NCBI GenBank assembly: GCA_015489295.1
Contig: WGAB01000006.1
Location: 1-5,838, forward strand
Reading direction: 5' to 3'
Source of the DNA: Caldifarciminota bacterium
Lineage (GTDB): Bacteria > WOR-3 > Hydrothermia > WGAB01
DNA length: 5,838 bases
Shown here: positions 1 to 5,828 of the stretch, in pieces
How the letters are laid out: each line of letters begins with the position of its first letter
Position numbering within the stretch: the stretch's first letter is position 1
Position numbers and translations under genes: made by a program
Notes under the pieces: generated by a model
The model's input: the letters and a program-made list of their open reading frames with translations, nothing else
Database searches by the model: none
What the model was told of the DNA's origin: nothing

Positions 1-1356
1 ACCATCCGCAACGACACCCTGGGAAGCGGCATCTTCGTGGAAGACGCGGGTGACTACATCGAGATCCGCAACAACGAGATCTACAACATGAAGGGGCCGG
101 ACGGCATGGGGATCACCGTTTACGCCCATGTGAACGACAGCGTGACCCACATCACGATTGAGGGCAACCATATCCACGACTGTTTTCCTGCCCAGAGTGA
201 GGCCCTGGTGGTGAACGGCAACGTGTTTGACTTCGTGATCCAGAACAACCTGATCCACGACGTGGACAACATTGGGATCGATGCCATCGGCGGCGAGGTG
301 GCCGGGAAGGTGGCCAAACGCGGCGTGATCCGGGGCAACGAGGTGTACAACGCCCGGGCGAGCTACGGTGGTGGATACGCTGCAGGAATCTACATCGATG
401 GCGCCCAGCAAGTGGTGGTCGAACAGAACCGGGTTCACCACTGCGACATGGGCATCGAGGTGGGCTGTGAAAACGCCGGCTATGTGGCCGAAGCGTGTAC
501 CGTCCGCGCCAACCTCATCTACTACAACGACAAACCCGGCCTGATCTTCGGAGGGTACGACGCCTCAGCGGGCCGGGTGCAGAACTGTGTGTTTGAGAAC
601 AATACCCTGTTCAAAAACCAGGTGCTGGCCGACGGCGACGGGGAGATTGTGATCCAGTACGCCTCCAACAACCTGGTGCGGAACAACATCGTGTATGCGG
701 GTCCCCAGGGGATCCTGCTCACCTCCTGGGGTGGCAATGTCAACAACACCCTGGACTACAACTGCTGGAAACCCAGCAGCGAGCCCCATGCCAGCCTGTT
801 TGTGTGGAACAACACGGAGTACACCACCTTTGCAGCTTACCAGAGCGGCACCGGCCAGGACGCCCATTCCCTCGACACCAACCCTCTGTTCCGCGACACC
901 CTGGGCCTGGATTTCCACCTGGACACCCTGCCTTTGAGCCCCTGTGTGGACGCTGGTGACCCCACAACTCCGGCCTCTGTGGATTTTGATGGGGTCACCC
1001 GGCCCCGGGACGGCAACGGCGACAACGTGGCCGTGGTGGACATCGGAGCCTATGAGCTGCCCCAACCTCCCTTGGCGGTGGCCGAGGGTACGGATTTGGC
1101 CACGGTCCTGTTTCACGTGGTTCCGCAGGTAACCGCGGGGGAGGTACAGGTAAGATACCAGGTGCCGTCCCCCGGCTCCAGTGTCCTGGTGCTCTACGAT
1201 GCCGCCGGACGGCAGATCGCCCAATGGCCAATATCCGCCAGGCCGGAGATTCAAACCCTACCGCTACACCTTACGCTTCTCCCGTCTGGCGTGTACTGGC
1301 TACGTCTGGAATCCCCCCAGATCCGGCAAAGCCGAAAGCTCGTTCTGGTTCGTTAG
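1..1356 (+). CDS. Secreted right-handed beta-helix protein with choice-of-anchor Q and T9SS-type sorting domain (5' end outside window)
   Basis: The reading frame is open from base 1 and the first codons (T-I-R-N-D-T-L) already fit the repeat pattern, so the gene starts upstream; the GTG at 37 is only an internal codon. The visible 451 residues begin with a parallel beta-helix: a rung motif [IVF]-x-x-N-x-[IVL]-[YHF] recurs with its Asn at residues 25, 56, 83, 113, 143, 171, 201 and 229, spaced 27-31 residues, the usual size of one coil plus loops. Residues about 311-353 carry SPCVDAGD and later DIGAYEL, the signature of the choice-of-anchor Q domain that often follows such helices. After a V-A-E-G linker (360-363) comes a beta-sandwich tail with GVYWLRLE and a basic end, resembling the T9SS type A sorting domain. 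Pectate-lyase-like helices often bind or cut polysaccharide, but no catalytic residues can be assigned here. Predicted location is outside the cell or on its surface. It ends in TAG. The family call is firm, the function unknown. Confidence 0.88.
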   Translation, partial: TIRNDTLGSGIFVEDAGDYIEIRNNEIYNMKGPDGMGITVYAHVNDSVTHITIEGNHIHDCFPAQSEALVVNGNVFDFVIQNNLIHDVDNIGIDAIGGEVAGKVAKRGVIRGNEVYNARASYGGGYAAGIYIDGAQQVVVEQNRVHHCDMGIEVGCENAGYVAEACTVRANLIYYNDKPGLIFGGYDASAGRVQNCVFENNTLFKNQVLADGDGEIVIQYASNNLVRNNIVYAGPQGILLTSWGGNVNNTLDYNCWKPSSEPHASLFVWNNTEYTTFAAYQSGTGQDAHSLDTNPLFRDTLGLDFHLDTLPLSPCVDAGDPTTPASVDFDGVTRPRDGNGDNVAVVDIGAYELPQPPLAVAEGTDLATVLFHVVPQVTAGEVQVRYQVPSPGSSVLVLYDAAGRQIAQWPISARPEIQTLPLHLTLLPSGVYWLRLESPQIRQSRKLVLVR

Positions 1357-1373
1357 TCCTGGGTGCTTCTTGC

Positions 1374-1413
1374 GTACAGGAAGTCCGGCGCGACGGCGCC
1401 GGGCTTCCTGTAC
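1374..1413. repeat. Near-perfect 18-bp inverted repeat (hairpin) between the two secreted-protein genes
   Basis: Arms 1374-1391 (starting GTACAGGAAG) and 1396-1413 (ending CTTCCTGTAC) are reverse complements apart from one T/G pair, T1384 with G1403, which would be a U-G wobble in RNA. The loop is GACG. It starts 17 bases after the stop codon of the upstream gene, so it could end or protect that transcript. No T-run follows (the next bases are AATCACGG), so it is not a canonical intrinsic terminator. The right arm shares its last three bases with the -10-like box at 1411. It could also be one copy of a dispersed palindromic element; no second copy lies in this window. Confidence 0.75.
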
Positions 1414-1416
1414 AAT
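1411..1416 (+). promoter_or_regulatory. Possible -10 box (TACAAT) for the Omp28-like gene
   Basis: TACAAT differs from TATAAT by one base and is followed by a six-base CACGGC spacer and then ATG at 1423, so transcription would be expected to start at or next to that ATG. No -35 hexamer is visible: the expected place, about 1388-1393, lies inside the hairpin. The arrangement resembles that in front of prfB (TATAAT at 3297). It is a prediction from sequence alone. Confidence 0.4.
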
Positions 1417-1443
1417 CACGGCATGGGAAACCCGGAAAACCCC

Positions 1444-1449
1444 GGAGGT
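1444..1449 (+). promoter_or_regulatory. Strong Shine-Dalgarno that decides the start at 1456
   Basis: GGAGGT lies six bases before the ATG at 1456, the ideal distance, and translation from there begins directly with a typical signal peptide. This favours 1456 over two earlier in-frame possibilities: the TTG at 1363, which lies upstream of the hairpin, and the ATG at 1423, which would add eleven uncharged residues (MGNPENPGGNS) in front of the signal peptide. The ATG at 1423 has no Shine-Dalgarno and could only serve in a leaderless message. Confidence 0.8.
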
Positions 1450-1455
1450 AACTCT

Positions 1456-3291
1456 ATGTCCAGATTCAAGGTTCTGGCCCTCTCCGGTCTGATGGCCGGA
1501 GCTCTGGTGCTCTGGAGCACGAACCTGATCGCCGCACCCCGCAGGGTGCTGGCGGAGCTGATTACCAACACGTCGTGTCCTGGCTGTGCCCAGGCGAACC
1601 AGGTGCTCACCCAGATCTACGAGGCCCACTACAACGAGATGTCGGTGATCCGATACCATGCCTGGTGGCCTTCTTCCAGCGACCCCTTTTACCAGGCCAA
1701 TCCCGAAGAGAATACTCGTCGGATCAACTACTACGGGGCCGACTATACTCCCCACCTGCACATCGACGGCAGCATCGATGCCGGGTACCAGACCTCCAAC
1801 TGGGAAAACCTGATCCAGCAGGAGCTCCAGGTGCCAAGCCCCTTGATCATGGACCTGGAAATCTCCTACGATCCCCCAAGCCGCACCGGTCAGGTCGTTA
1901 CCACCATCACGGTGGATTCGGTGGTGAACTTCGTGGCCCCCAAACTCCGGATTGCGTTGGTGGAGAGCGACATCCAATACAACGCGCCCAACGGGGAAAC
2001 CGAACACCATCAGGTTATGCGCGATATGCTCCCGGACGCTGAAGGCATCCCCCTTACCCTCGGGGCTGGGGTCACCGTGGTGGACACCCAGGAGTTCTCC
2101 GTGGATCCCACCTGGGTGGCTGGCAACTGCGCCATCGTGGCCTTTGTGCAGGACGACGGCGCCGGCAAGCGGGTGTATCAATCGGCCATGGTCCCTGTGT
2201 ATCCCTCACCTGATCTTCGCTTTCACCACTACTATGTGGAGGACGGCAACGACCAGGTGCTACGGCCCGGAGAAACCGGCCGGCTCTGGATTGCGGTCAC
2301 GAACGAAGGTAGGGTGGATGCATCGGATGTGGTGGCCACATTGCTGTCGTCCGATCCCTATGTGACGGTGACCCAGGCTCAGGTTTCCTATCCCAGTATT
2401 CCTCTGGGTCAGCCTTCCTATGGAGCCCAGGGATTTGAAGTACAGGTGGATCCTTCCTGCCCGGATACGCATCTCCTGTACCTGCATCTCTCCATGATGA
2501 CCCCCGACAGTGCGGTATACGAAGATAGTTTGCCCTTCCTGGTTTTCCCTCAGTCGGGGTTCAGCGACGATTTTGATGGGGAAGAAAGGTGGAGCAACAC
2601 GGGCACCTGGCACCGGACCACCCATCGGTATCACTCCCCCGATCGGAGCCGCTACAACGGAGTAGAGGGACTGTGGCGGTACATTCCCAATGCCGATATT
2701 TACACGATTTCGCCCTGGATCCTGGTGGGTGCCCACGATACCCTCACCTTCTGGCAGTGGTACGACACGGAGATCGCCAAGGACTTCGGCTATCTGTACC
2801 TGCAAACCAGCGATCCAGAACACCGGATCGTGCTGGACACGGTCAACGGGCACGACACAACATGGACCCAGGTGGCGTACCCCCTGGATGACTATGCCGG
2901 GAGCCCCATCCGAATCGTGTTCCACTTCACCTCCGATGCCAGCGTACAGTACGAGGGGTGGTACATCGACGATGTGGAAGTACGGCCCGTGGGCGTGCAC
3001 GAGGGCACAACGCCCCCCGCGGCCTCCGGAGACCTGAGGGTTCGGGTTCTGGCTTCCTTTGCCGGACCCCGCCTGCCCCTGCTTCTGGAGATTCCCCAGG
3101 ACGGCGCCTACCGGTTCCGGGTGTTCAACCTGGCCGGTGCCCGGGTGTGGAAACACCAGGCCCGGCTCACCAGGGGAGCCCAGCGGTTTACCCTGACCCT
3201 GCCCTCCCTGGCCCCCGGCGTGTACTTCCTGCAGGTGGAAAGCCCCTCAGGGCTCCGGAAAACGGTGCGGTTCCTCCACCTGCCGCAGTAG
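1456..3291 (+). CDS. Secreted Omp28-like thioredoxin-fold protein with CARDB-like and choice-of-anchor J-like domains and T9SS-type sorting tail
   Basis: The 611-residue product starts with a signal peptide (basic MSRFK, hydrophobic stretch to about residue 26, likely cut near IAA). Residues about 30-125 match the Omp28-related pattern: VLAELITNTSCPGCAQAN with a CPGC pair at C41 and C44, then VIRYHAWWPSSSDPFY, NYYGADYTPHLHIDG and a helical end, a thioredoxin-like fold. Next come a beta domain (about 128-250), a CARDB/NEW3-like domain (about 254-365, with LRPGETGRLWIAVTNEG), a MAM-like jelly roll (about 369-511, ending GWYIDDVEV, the choice-of-anchor J type), a VHEGT linker, and a C-terminal sandwich with LAPGVYFLQVESPSG resembling the T9SS type A tail. 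CxxC proteins of this kind may have redox activity or simply a structural disulfide; which applies here is unknown. Predicted to be exported and then secreted or held on the surface. The gene lies 99 bases after the beta-helix gene and 20 bases before prfB. It ends in TAG. Confidence 0.88.
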   Translation: MSRFKVLALSGLMAGALVLWSTNLIAAPRRVLAELITNTSCPGCAQANQVLTQIYEAHYNEMSVIRYHAWWPSSSDPFYQANPEENTRRINYYGADYTPHLHIDGSIDAGYQTSNWENLIQQELQVPSPLIMDLEISYDPPSRTGQVVTTITVDSVVNFVAPKLRIALVESDIQYNAPNGETEHHQVMRDMLPDAEGIPLTLGAGVTVVDTQEFSVDPTWVAGNCAIVAFVQDDGAGKRVYQSAMVPVYPSPDLRFHHYYVEDGNDQVLRPGETGRLWIAVTNEGRVDASDVVATLLSSDPYVTVTQAQVSYPSIPLGQPSYGAQGFEVQVDPSCPDTHLLYLHLSMMTPDSAVYEDSLPFLVFPQSGFSDDFDGEERWSNTGTWHRTTHRYHSPDRSRYNGVEGLWRYIPNADIYTISPWILVGAHDTLTFWQWYDTEIAKDFGYLYLQTSDPEHRIVLDTVNGHDTTWTQVAYPLDDYAGSPIRIVFHFTSDASVQYEGWYIDDVEVRPVGVHEGTTPPAASGDLRVRVLASFAGPRLPLLLEIPQDGAYRFRVFNLAGARVWKHQARLTRGAQRFTLTLPSLAPGVYFLQVESPSGLRKTVRFLHLPQ

Positions 3292-3296
3292 GCCCG

Positions 3297-3302
3297 TATA
3301 AT
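3297..3302 (+). promoter_or_regulatory. Possible -10 box (perfect TATAAT) for prfB
   Basis: A perfect TATAAT begins five bases after the upstream gene's stop codon and ends nine bases before the prfB ATG at 3312. Transcription starting at the usual six to eight bases past the box would give a message with only one to three bases before the ATG, in effect leaderless. This fits the absence of any Shine-Dalgarno there. No good -35 is visible; TTCCTC at 3271 is 20 bases away and poor. Read-through from the upstream gene could also express prfB. Confidence 0.5.
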
Positions 3303-3311
3303 TCATCGGCT

Positions 3312-4407
3312 ATGGCACGCGCAGAGAAGCTGCTCCAGCGATTCCTGGAAATCAGGAGGTATCTTTGACCCCGACGGGTTGCGTCGGGAACTCCAGTCTT
3401 TAGAAGAAGCCTCGGGGAAGCCGGATTTCTGGCAGAACCAGGCCGAGGCGCGCCGGGTAATGGCGCGCATGGCTGCCCTCCGCAAGGATCTGGAGGAACT
3501 GGAATCCCTGGAACAGGAACTCCGGGACCTCGTGGAACTGGAGGAACTGGCCGAGGAGGACGAAAGCCTGGCCCCCGAGGTGGAACGGGAGTTCCGGCGC
3601 CTGGAGCAACGCCTGAACGACCTGGAACTCCGGATCACCTTCACCGAGGAAGACCAGCGCAATGCCATCGTTTCCATTCATCCCGGCGCCGGGGGCACCG
3701 AATCCATGGACTGGGCCGAGATGCTCTTCCGCATGTACACCCGCTGGTTCGAGCGCAAGGGGTTCAAGTACAAGGTGCTGAACCTGCAGCCCGGCGAGGA
3801 GGCCGGCATCAAGGATGTCACCATGCTGGTGGAAGGGCCCTATGCCTACGGCTACCTGAAGGCCGAACGGGGCGTGCACCGGCTCGTGCGGATCTCGCCC
3901 TTCGACGCCTCCCGGCGGCGCCACACCTCCTTCGCCTCGGTGTTCGTGTACCCGGAAACCGAGGAGGTGGAGGTGGAAATCCGGGATGACGAACTGAAGA
4001 TCGACACCTTCCGGTCCTCCGGGCCCGGCGGCCAGCACATGCAGAAGAACGAAACCGCCGTGCGGATCACCCACCTGCCCACGGGCATTGTGGTCACCTG
4101 CCAGTCGGAACGCTCCCAGCACCAGAACAAGGAAACCGCCCTGAAGATCCTGCGGGCCCGCCTGTACGAGTACTACAAGCAGAAGGAGCGCGAGAAACTC
4201 AAGGACATTGAGCAGGAGAAGGGGGAGATTGCCTGGGGTCGCCAGATCCGGTCGTATGTGCTGCACCCCTATCGGTTGGTGAAGGATCATCGCACCGGCT
4301 ACGAGGTGGGCAACGCCGACGCGGTGCTGGACGGTGAGCTGGACGGCTTCATCCGGGCCTATCTTCTGCAGCAATTGAAGCAGCGGAAGGCCAAGGAAAA
4401 GGCGTAA
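3312..4407 (+). CDS. prfB: Peptide chain release factor 2 (RF2), made by programmed +1 frameshift
   Basis: RF2 recognises UGA and UAA stop codons in the ribosomal A site and triggers release of the finished protein. The gene is split in two frames: an 18-codon lead (MARAEKLLQRFLEIRRYL) from ATG 3312 ends at TGA 3366-3368, and after a +1 slip the frame continues D-P-D-G-L-R-R from GAC 3367 to TAA at 4405, giving 364 residues, close to 365 in E. coli. RF2 hallmarks are visible: HPGAGGTES in the middle domain, the stop-codon-reading tripeptide SPF at residues 195-197 (RF1 has PxT) and the catalytic GGQ at 239-241 inside SSGPGGQHMQ, followed by AVRITHLPTGIVV and the RSQHQNK segment. The residue equivalent to E. 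coli 246 is Ser, and Pro replaces the usual Ala just before GGQ. The N-terminal region is Glu/Leu-rich and helical. Calling the gene from TTG 3379 would miss the first 22 residues. It ends ten bases from a convergent gene. Confidence 0.97.
3354..3369 (+). promoter_or_regulatory. prfB: prfB programmed +1 frameshift site
   Basis: The sequence AGGAGGTATCTTTGAC holds all known parts of the RF2 slip site: an internal Shine-Dalgarno (AGGAGG, 3354-3359), a three-base spacer TAT, the slippery CTT Leu codon (3363-3365), the in-frame TGA (3366-3368) and the following C that weakens termination. It differs from the E. coli site only by A for G in the Shine-Dalgarno. When RF2 is scarce the ribosome pauses at TGA, slips to TTT and reads GAC, making more RF2. 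The loop is well established in bacteria; its use here is inferred from exact layout. Confidence 0.96.
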
Positions 4408-4417
4408 ACCGGTCCCT

Positions 4418-5791
4418 TCAGGTACGGAGCCGCCGCCAGATCCCTTCAAGATCCAGCAGGATCACATCCCCGGGTAATGGTTGGGAGAAGGGGCGGAACG
4501 ATTTGGCCACGAGAAGGTACCGGACTTCCCGGGCCTGGTTCCAGAAGGGAACCCGTGGCGCCCGTTGGCGGAGGGTTCGGAGGGTGGCGAACACGCCCAC
4601 GCCGGACCGCCACTTGCATTCCCCTAAGAGTAAGAGGCGTGTATCCTCCTGAAAGGCCACGACATCCACATCTTCATCCCTTTCCACCCATTTTCCCACG
4701 TGGTGGAAGTCGGAGCCGATCAGGTCGGCAAGATTTTCGCGCACCAGATGCTCAAAGCGTTTGCCCAAAAACGTTCGGATTCGGTTCAGAGGGATTTGTC
4801 GAAGGCTCCCTCGTTCGATCTGCTCCCTGTAGGGATAAACGAAGTTGAACCAGAAGTCCAGCATGGGGTCCTGGAGCAGGTAGAACACATTCTTCCGGGG
4901 TTTTCGCGGCCATGTGGGCAGTTTGGCGATGAACCCAAGGTTTCGCAGGGCTTCCAGGTAGGGGTACAGGTTTCGGGCCTCTATTCCTACATAGGTCGCG
5001 ATTTCATTTGGCCGGGTATATCCCCCGGCGATGGCGCTGAGGAGAGAAAAGTAGGTACGGATTTCCCGGAACTCCTGGGAAAGCAGAAAGTAGGGCTCCC
5101 GGTAGAAATACCCGTAGGGGTCCAGAAACTCCTGGCGGATGAATTCGGGAAAGGTGGCGTATCCGGCCGCCTTGAGCAGGTACTCGGGGATGCCTCCGAG
5201 TACCATGACCGTGCTCAAAGCGTCTTCCATGCCCTGTTGAGGCAAAAACTGAAGCGCGTGCCGTAGGGCAAGGGGCTGGAGCAGGAGGTCTCGGGTCCTC
5301 CGGCCGAAGAGGGGGGAGGCGTGGGACAGCACCTCCTCCTGCATGGTGCCGAGGAGGGATCCGGTCAGCAGGATCATCAGGCGGGTATGCTGGGCAAACT
5401 CGTCCCAGAACCTCTGCAGGGCCCCTAAGATGCTCCGGTCGTTTTTGACCAGGTAGGTGAACTCATCCAGGGCCAGGACCCAGGGCTCTGTTCGGGGGAG
5501 TACCTTCTGGAGGTAGGTGAACAGCTGGTGCCACTGCTGCAGTTCCGTGCTCTGCAAAAAGGAATCCTGAAGCACTTCGGCCATTTTTTGCTGAAGTTCG
5601 CGGATTTGAAGTCTCGGGTGGACATCTTCGGCCAGGTAGTACACGCCGGGTTTGCCCCGCAGGAATTCCAGGACCAGGCGAGACTTTCCGATCCGGCGTC
5701 GTCCGTAAAGGATGAACAGGCCAGGTTGGCCGGATCGGAATCCCCGTTCCAGCAGGTCCAGTTCACGTTCTCGGTCGATAAACCGAATCAT
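4418..5791 (-). CDS. Archaeal-type AAA ATPase with winged-helix and DUF234-like nuclease-fold C-terminus
   Basis: The 457-residue product has an N-terminal P-loop ATPase of the archaeal ATPase family (PF01637 type). F-I-D-R-E-R-E-L opens it, Walker A is YGRRRIGKSRL (29-39), Walker B is WVLALDEF (104-111), and LLTGSLLGTM with SPLFGRRT (about 141-166) matches the family's sensor region. A winged-helix-like part follows (about 245-290, PNEIATYVGIEARNLYPYLEAL), then LLQDPMLDFWFNFVYPYRE (305-323), typical of the DUF234 region. The C-terminus has FEHLVRENL, DVDVVAF (374-380) and LLLLGECKW (386-394), laid out like the D...ExK core of PD-(D/E)XK nucleases (D376, E391, K393). No signal peptide or membrane segment, so cytoplasmic. 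The family's role is unknown; DNA binding or defence/mobile functions have been suggested. The ATG at 5791 is the first start after an in-frame TAA upstream; it lacks a Shine-Dalgarno. It faces prfB tail to tail and ends in TGA. Confidence 0.88.
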   Translation of the reverse strand: MIRFIDRERELDLLERGFRSGQPGLFILYGRRRIGKSRLVLEFLRGKPGVYYLAEDVHPRLQIRELQQKMAEVLQDSFLQSTELQQWHQLFTYLQKVLPRTEPWVLALDEFTYLVKNDRSILGALQRFWDEFAQHTRLMILLTGSLLGTMQEEVLSHASPLFGRRTRDLLLQPLALRHALQFLPQQGMEDALSTVMVLGGIPEYLLKAAGYATFPEFIRQEFLDPYGYFYREPYFLLSQEFREIRTYFSLLSAIAGGYTRPNEIATYVGIEARNLYPYLEALRNLGFIAKLPTWPRKPRKNVFYLLQDPMLDFWFNFVYPYREQIERGSLRQIPLNRIRTFLGKRFEHLVRENLADLIGSDFHHVGKWVERDEDVDVVAFQEDTRLLLLGECKWRSGVGVFATLRTLRQRAPRVPFWNQAREVRYLLVAKSFRPFSQPLPGDVILLDLEGIWRRLRT

Positions 5792-5828
5792 GATTCGTAC
5801 GAATTTGGATTCGTATAATACGGATTCG
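5784..5828. repeat. Cluster of palindromes and 15-16 bp direct repeats over the ATPase gene start (operator-like)
   Basis: GATTCG occurs on the plus strand at 5792, 5808 and 5823, spaced 16 and 15 bases, and inverted (CGAATC) at 5784. These make a perfect 14-bp palindrome CGAATCATGATTCG (5784-5797) over the start codon, a perfect 12-bp palindrome ATTCGTACGAAT (5793-5804) and an imperfect 17-bp one (5809-5825, ATTCGTAT-A-ATACGGAT, one mismatch). The stretch is AT-rich against a GC-rich window. This looks like binding sites for a dimeric regulator that controls the ATPase gene and perhaps a divergent neighbour. The regulator is not identified; the ATPase itself, through its winged helix, is one possibility. 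Confidence 0.65.
5814..5820. promoter_or_regulatory. Possible overlapping divergent -10 boxes
   Basis: On the plus strand TATAAT (5814-5819) is a perfect -10, followed 13 bases later by ATG-GAG at 5833, which could open a divergent gene running off the window. On the minus strand the same bases read TATTAT (5820-5815), a one-mismatch -10 that would place a start about 17-20 bases before the ATPase ATG. Both sit at the centre of the imperfect palindrome, so a bound regulator would block both. No -35 is clear; the minus-strand one would fall at or beyond the window edge. Confidence 0.35.

Noticed and set aside
1374..1413. Canonical intrinsic terminator
   Set aside because: The stem is strong but no run of T follows; recorded only as an inverted repeat.
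1300..2181. Minus-strand open frame (293 codons) spanning the intergenic hairpin
   Set aside because: It runs across the end of one real gene, the hairpin and the signal peptide region of another; no family resemblance and no ribosome-binding site.
2260..3156. Long minus-strand open frame (298 codons) opposite the Omp28-like gene
   Set aside because: Shadow of a well-supported coding frame on the plus strand; composition is Gly, Val and Pro-rich and no domain is visible.
3363..3369. Frameshift at the start of the RF2 gene as a sequencing error or pseudogene
   Set aside because: The break sits exactly at CTT-TGA-C after a Shine-Dalgarno at the known spacing, and the rest of the protein is full length with SPF and GGQ intact, so it is programmed.
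3400..4449. Long minus-strand open frame (349 codons) opposite prfB
   Set aside because: It mirrors a strongly recognised RF2 gene; its protein is low-complexity, rich in Gly, Leu, Val and His, as expected from the complement of GC-rich codons, and has no recognisable motif.
4700..5266. Plus-strand open frame (188 codons) opposite the ATPase gene
   Set aside because: The minus-strand frame has clear Walker motifs and family-wide similarity, so this is its antisense shadow.
5784..5828. CRISPR array or plasmid iteron origin
   Set aside because: Repeats are only 6-8 bases conserved at 15-16 base steps with no spacers of CRISPR size and no replication or cas gene nearby; operator-like sites fit better.
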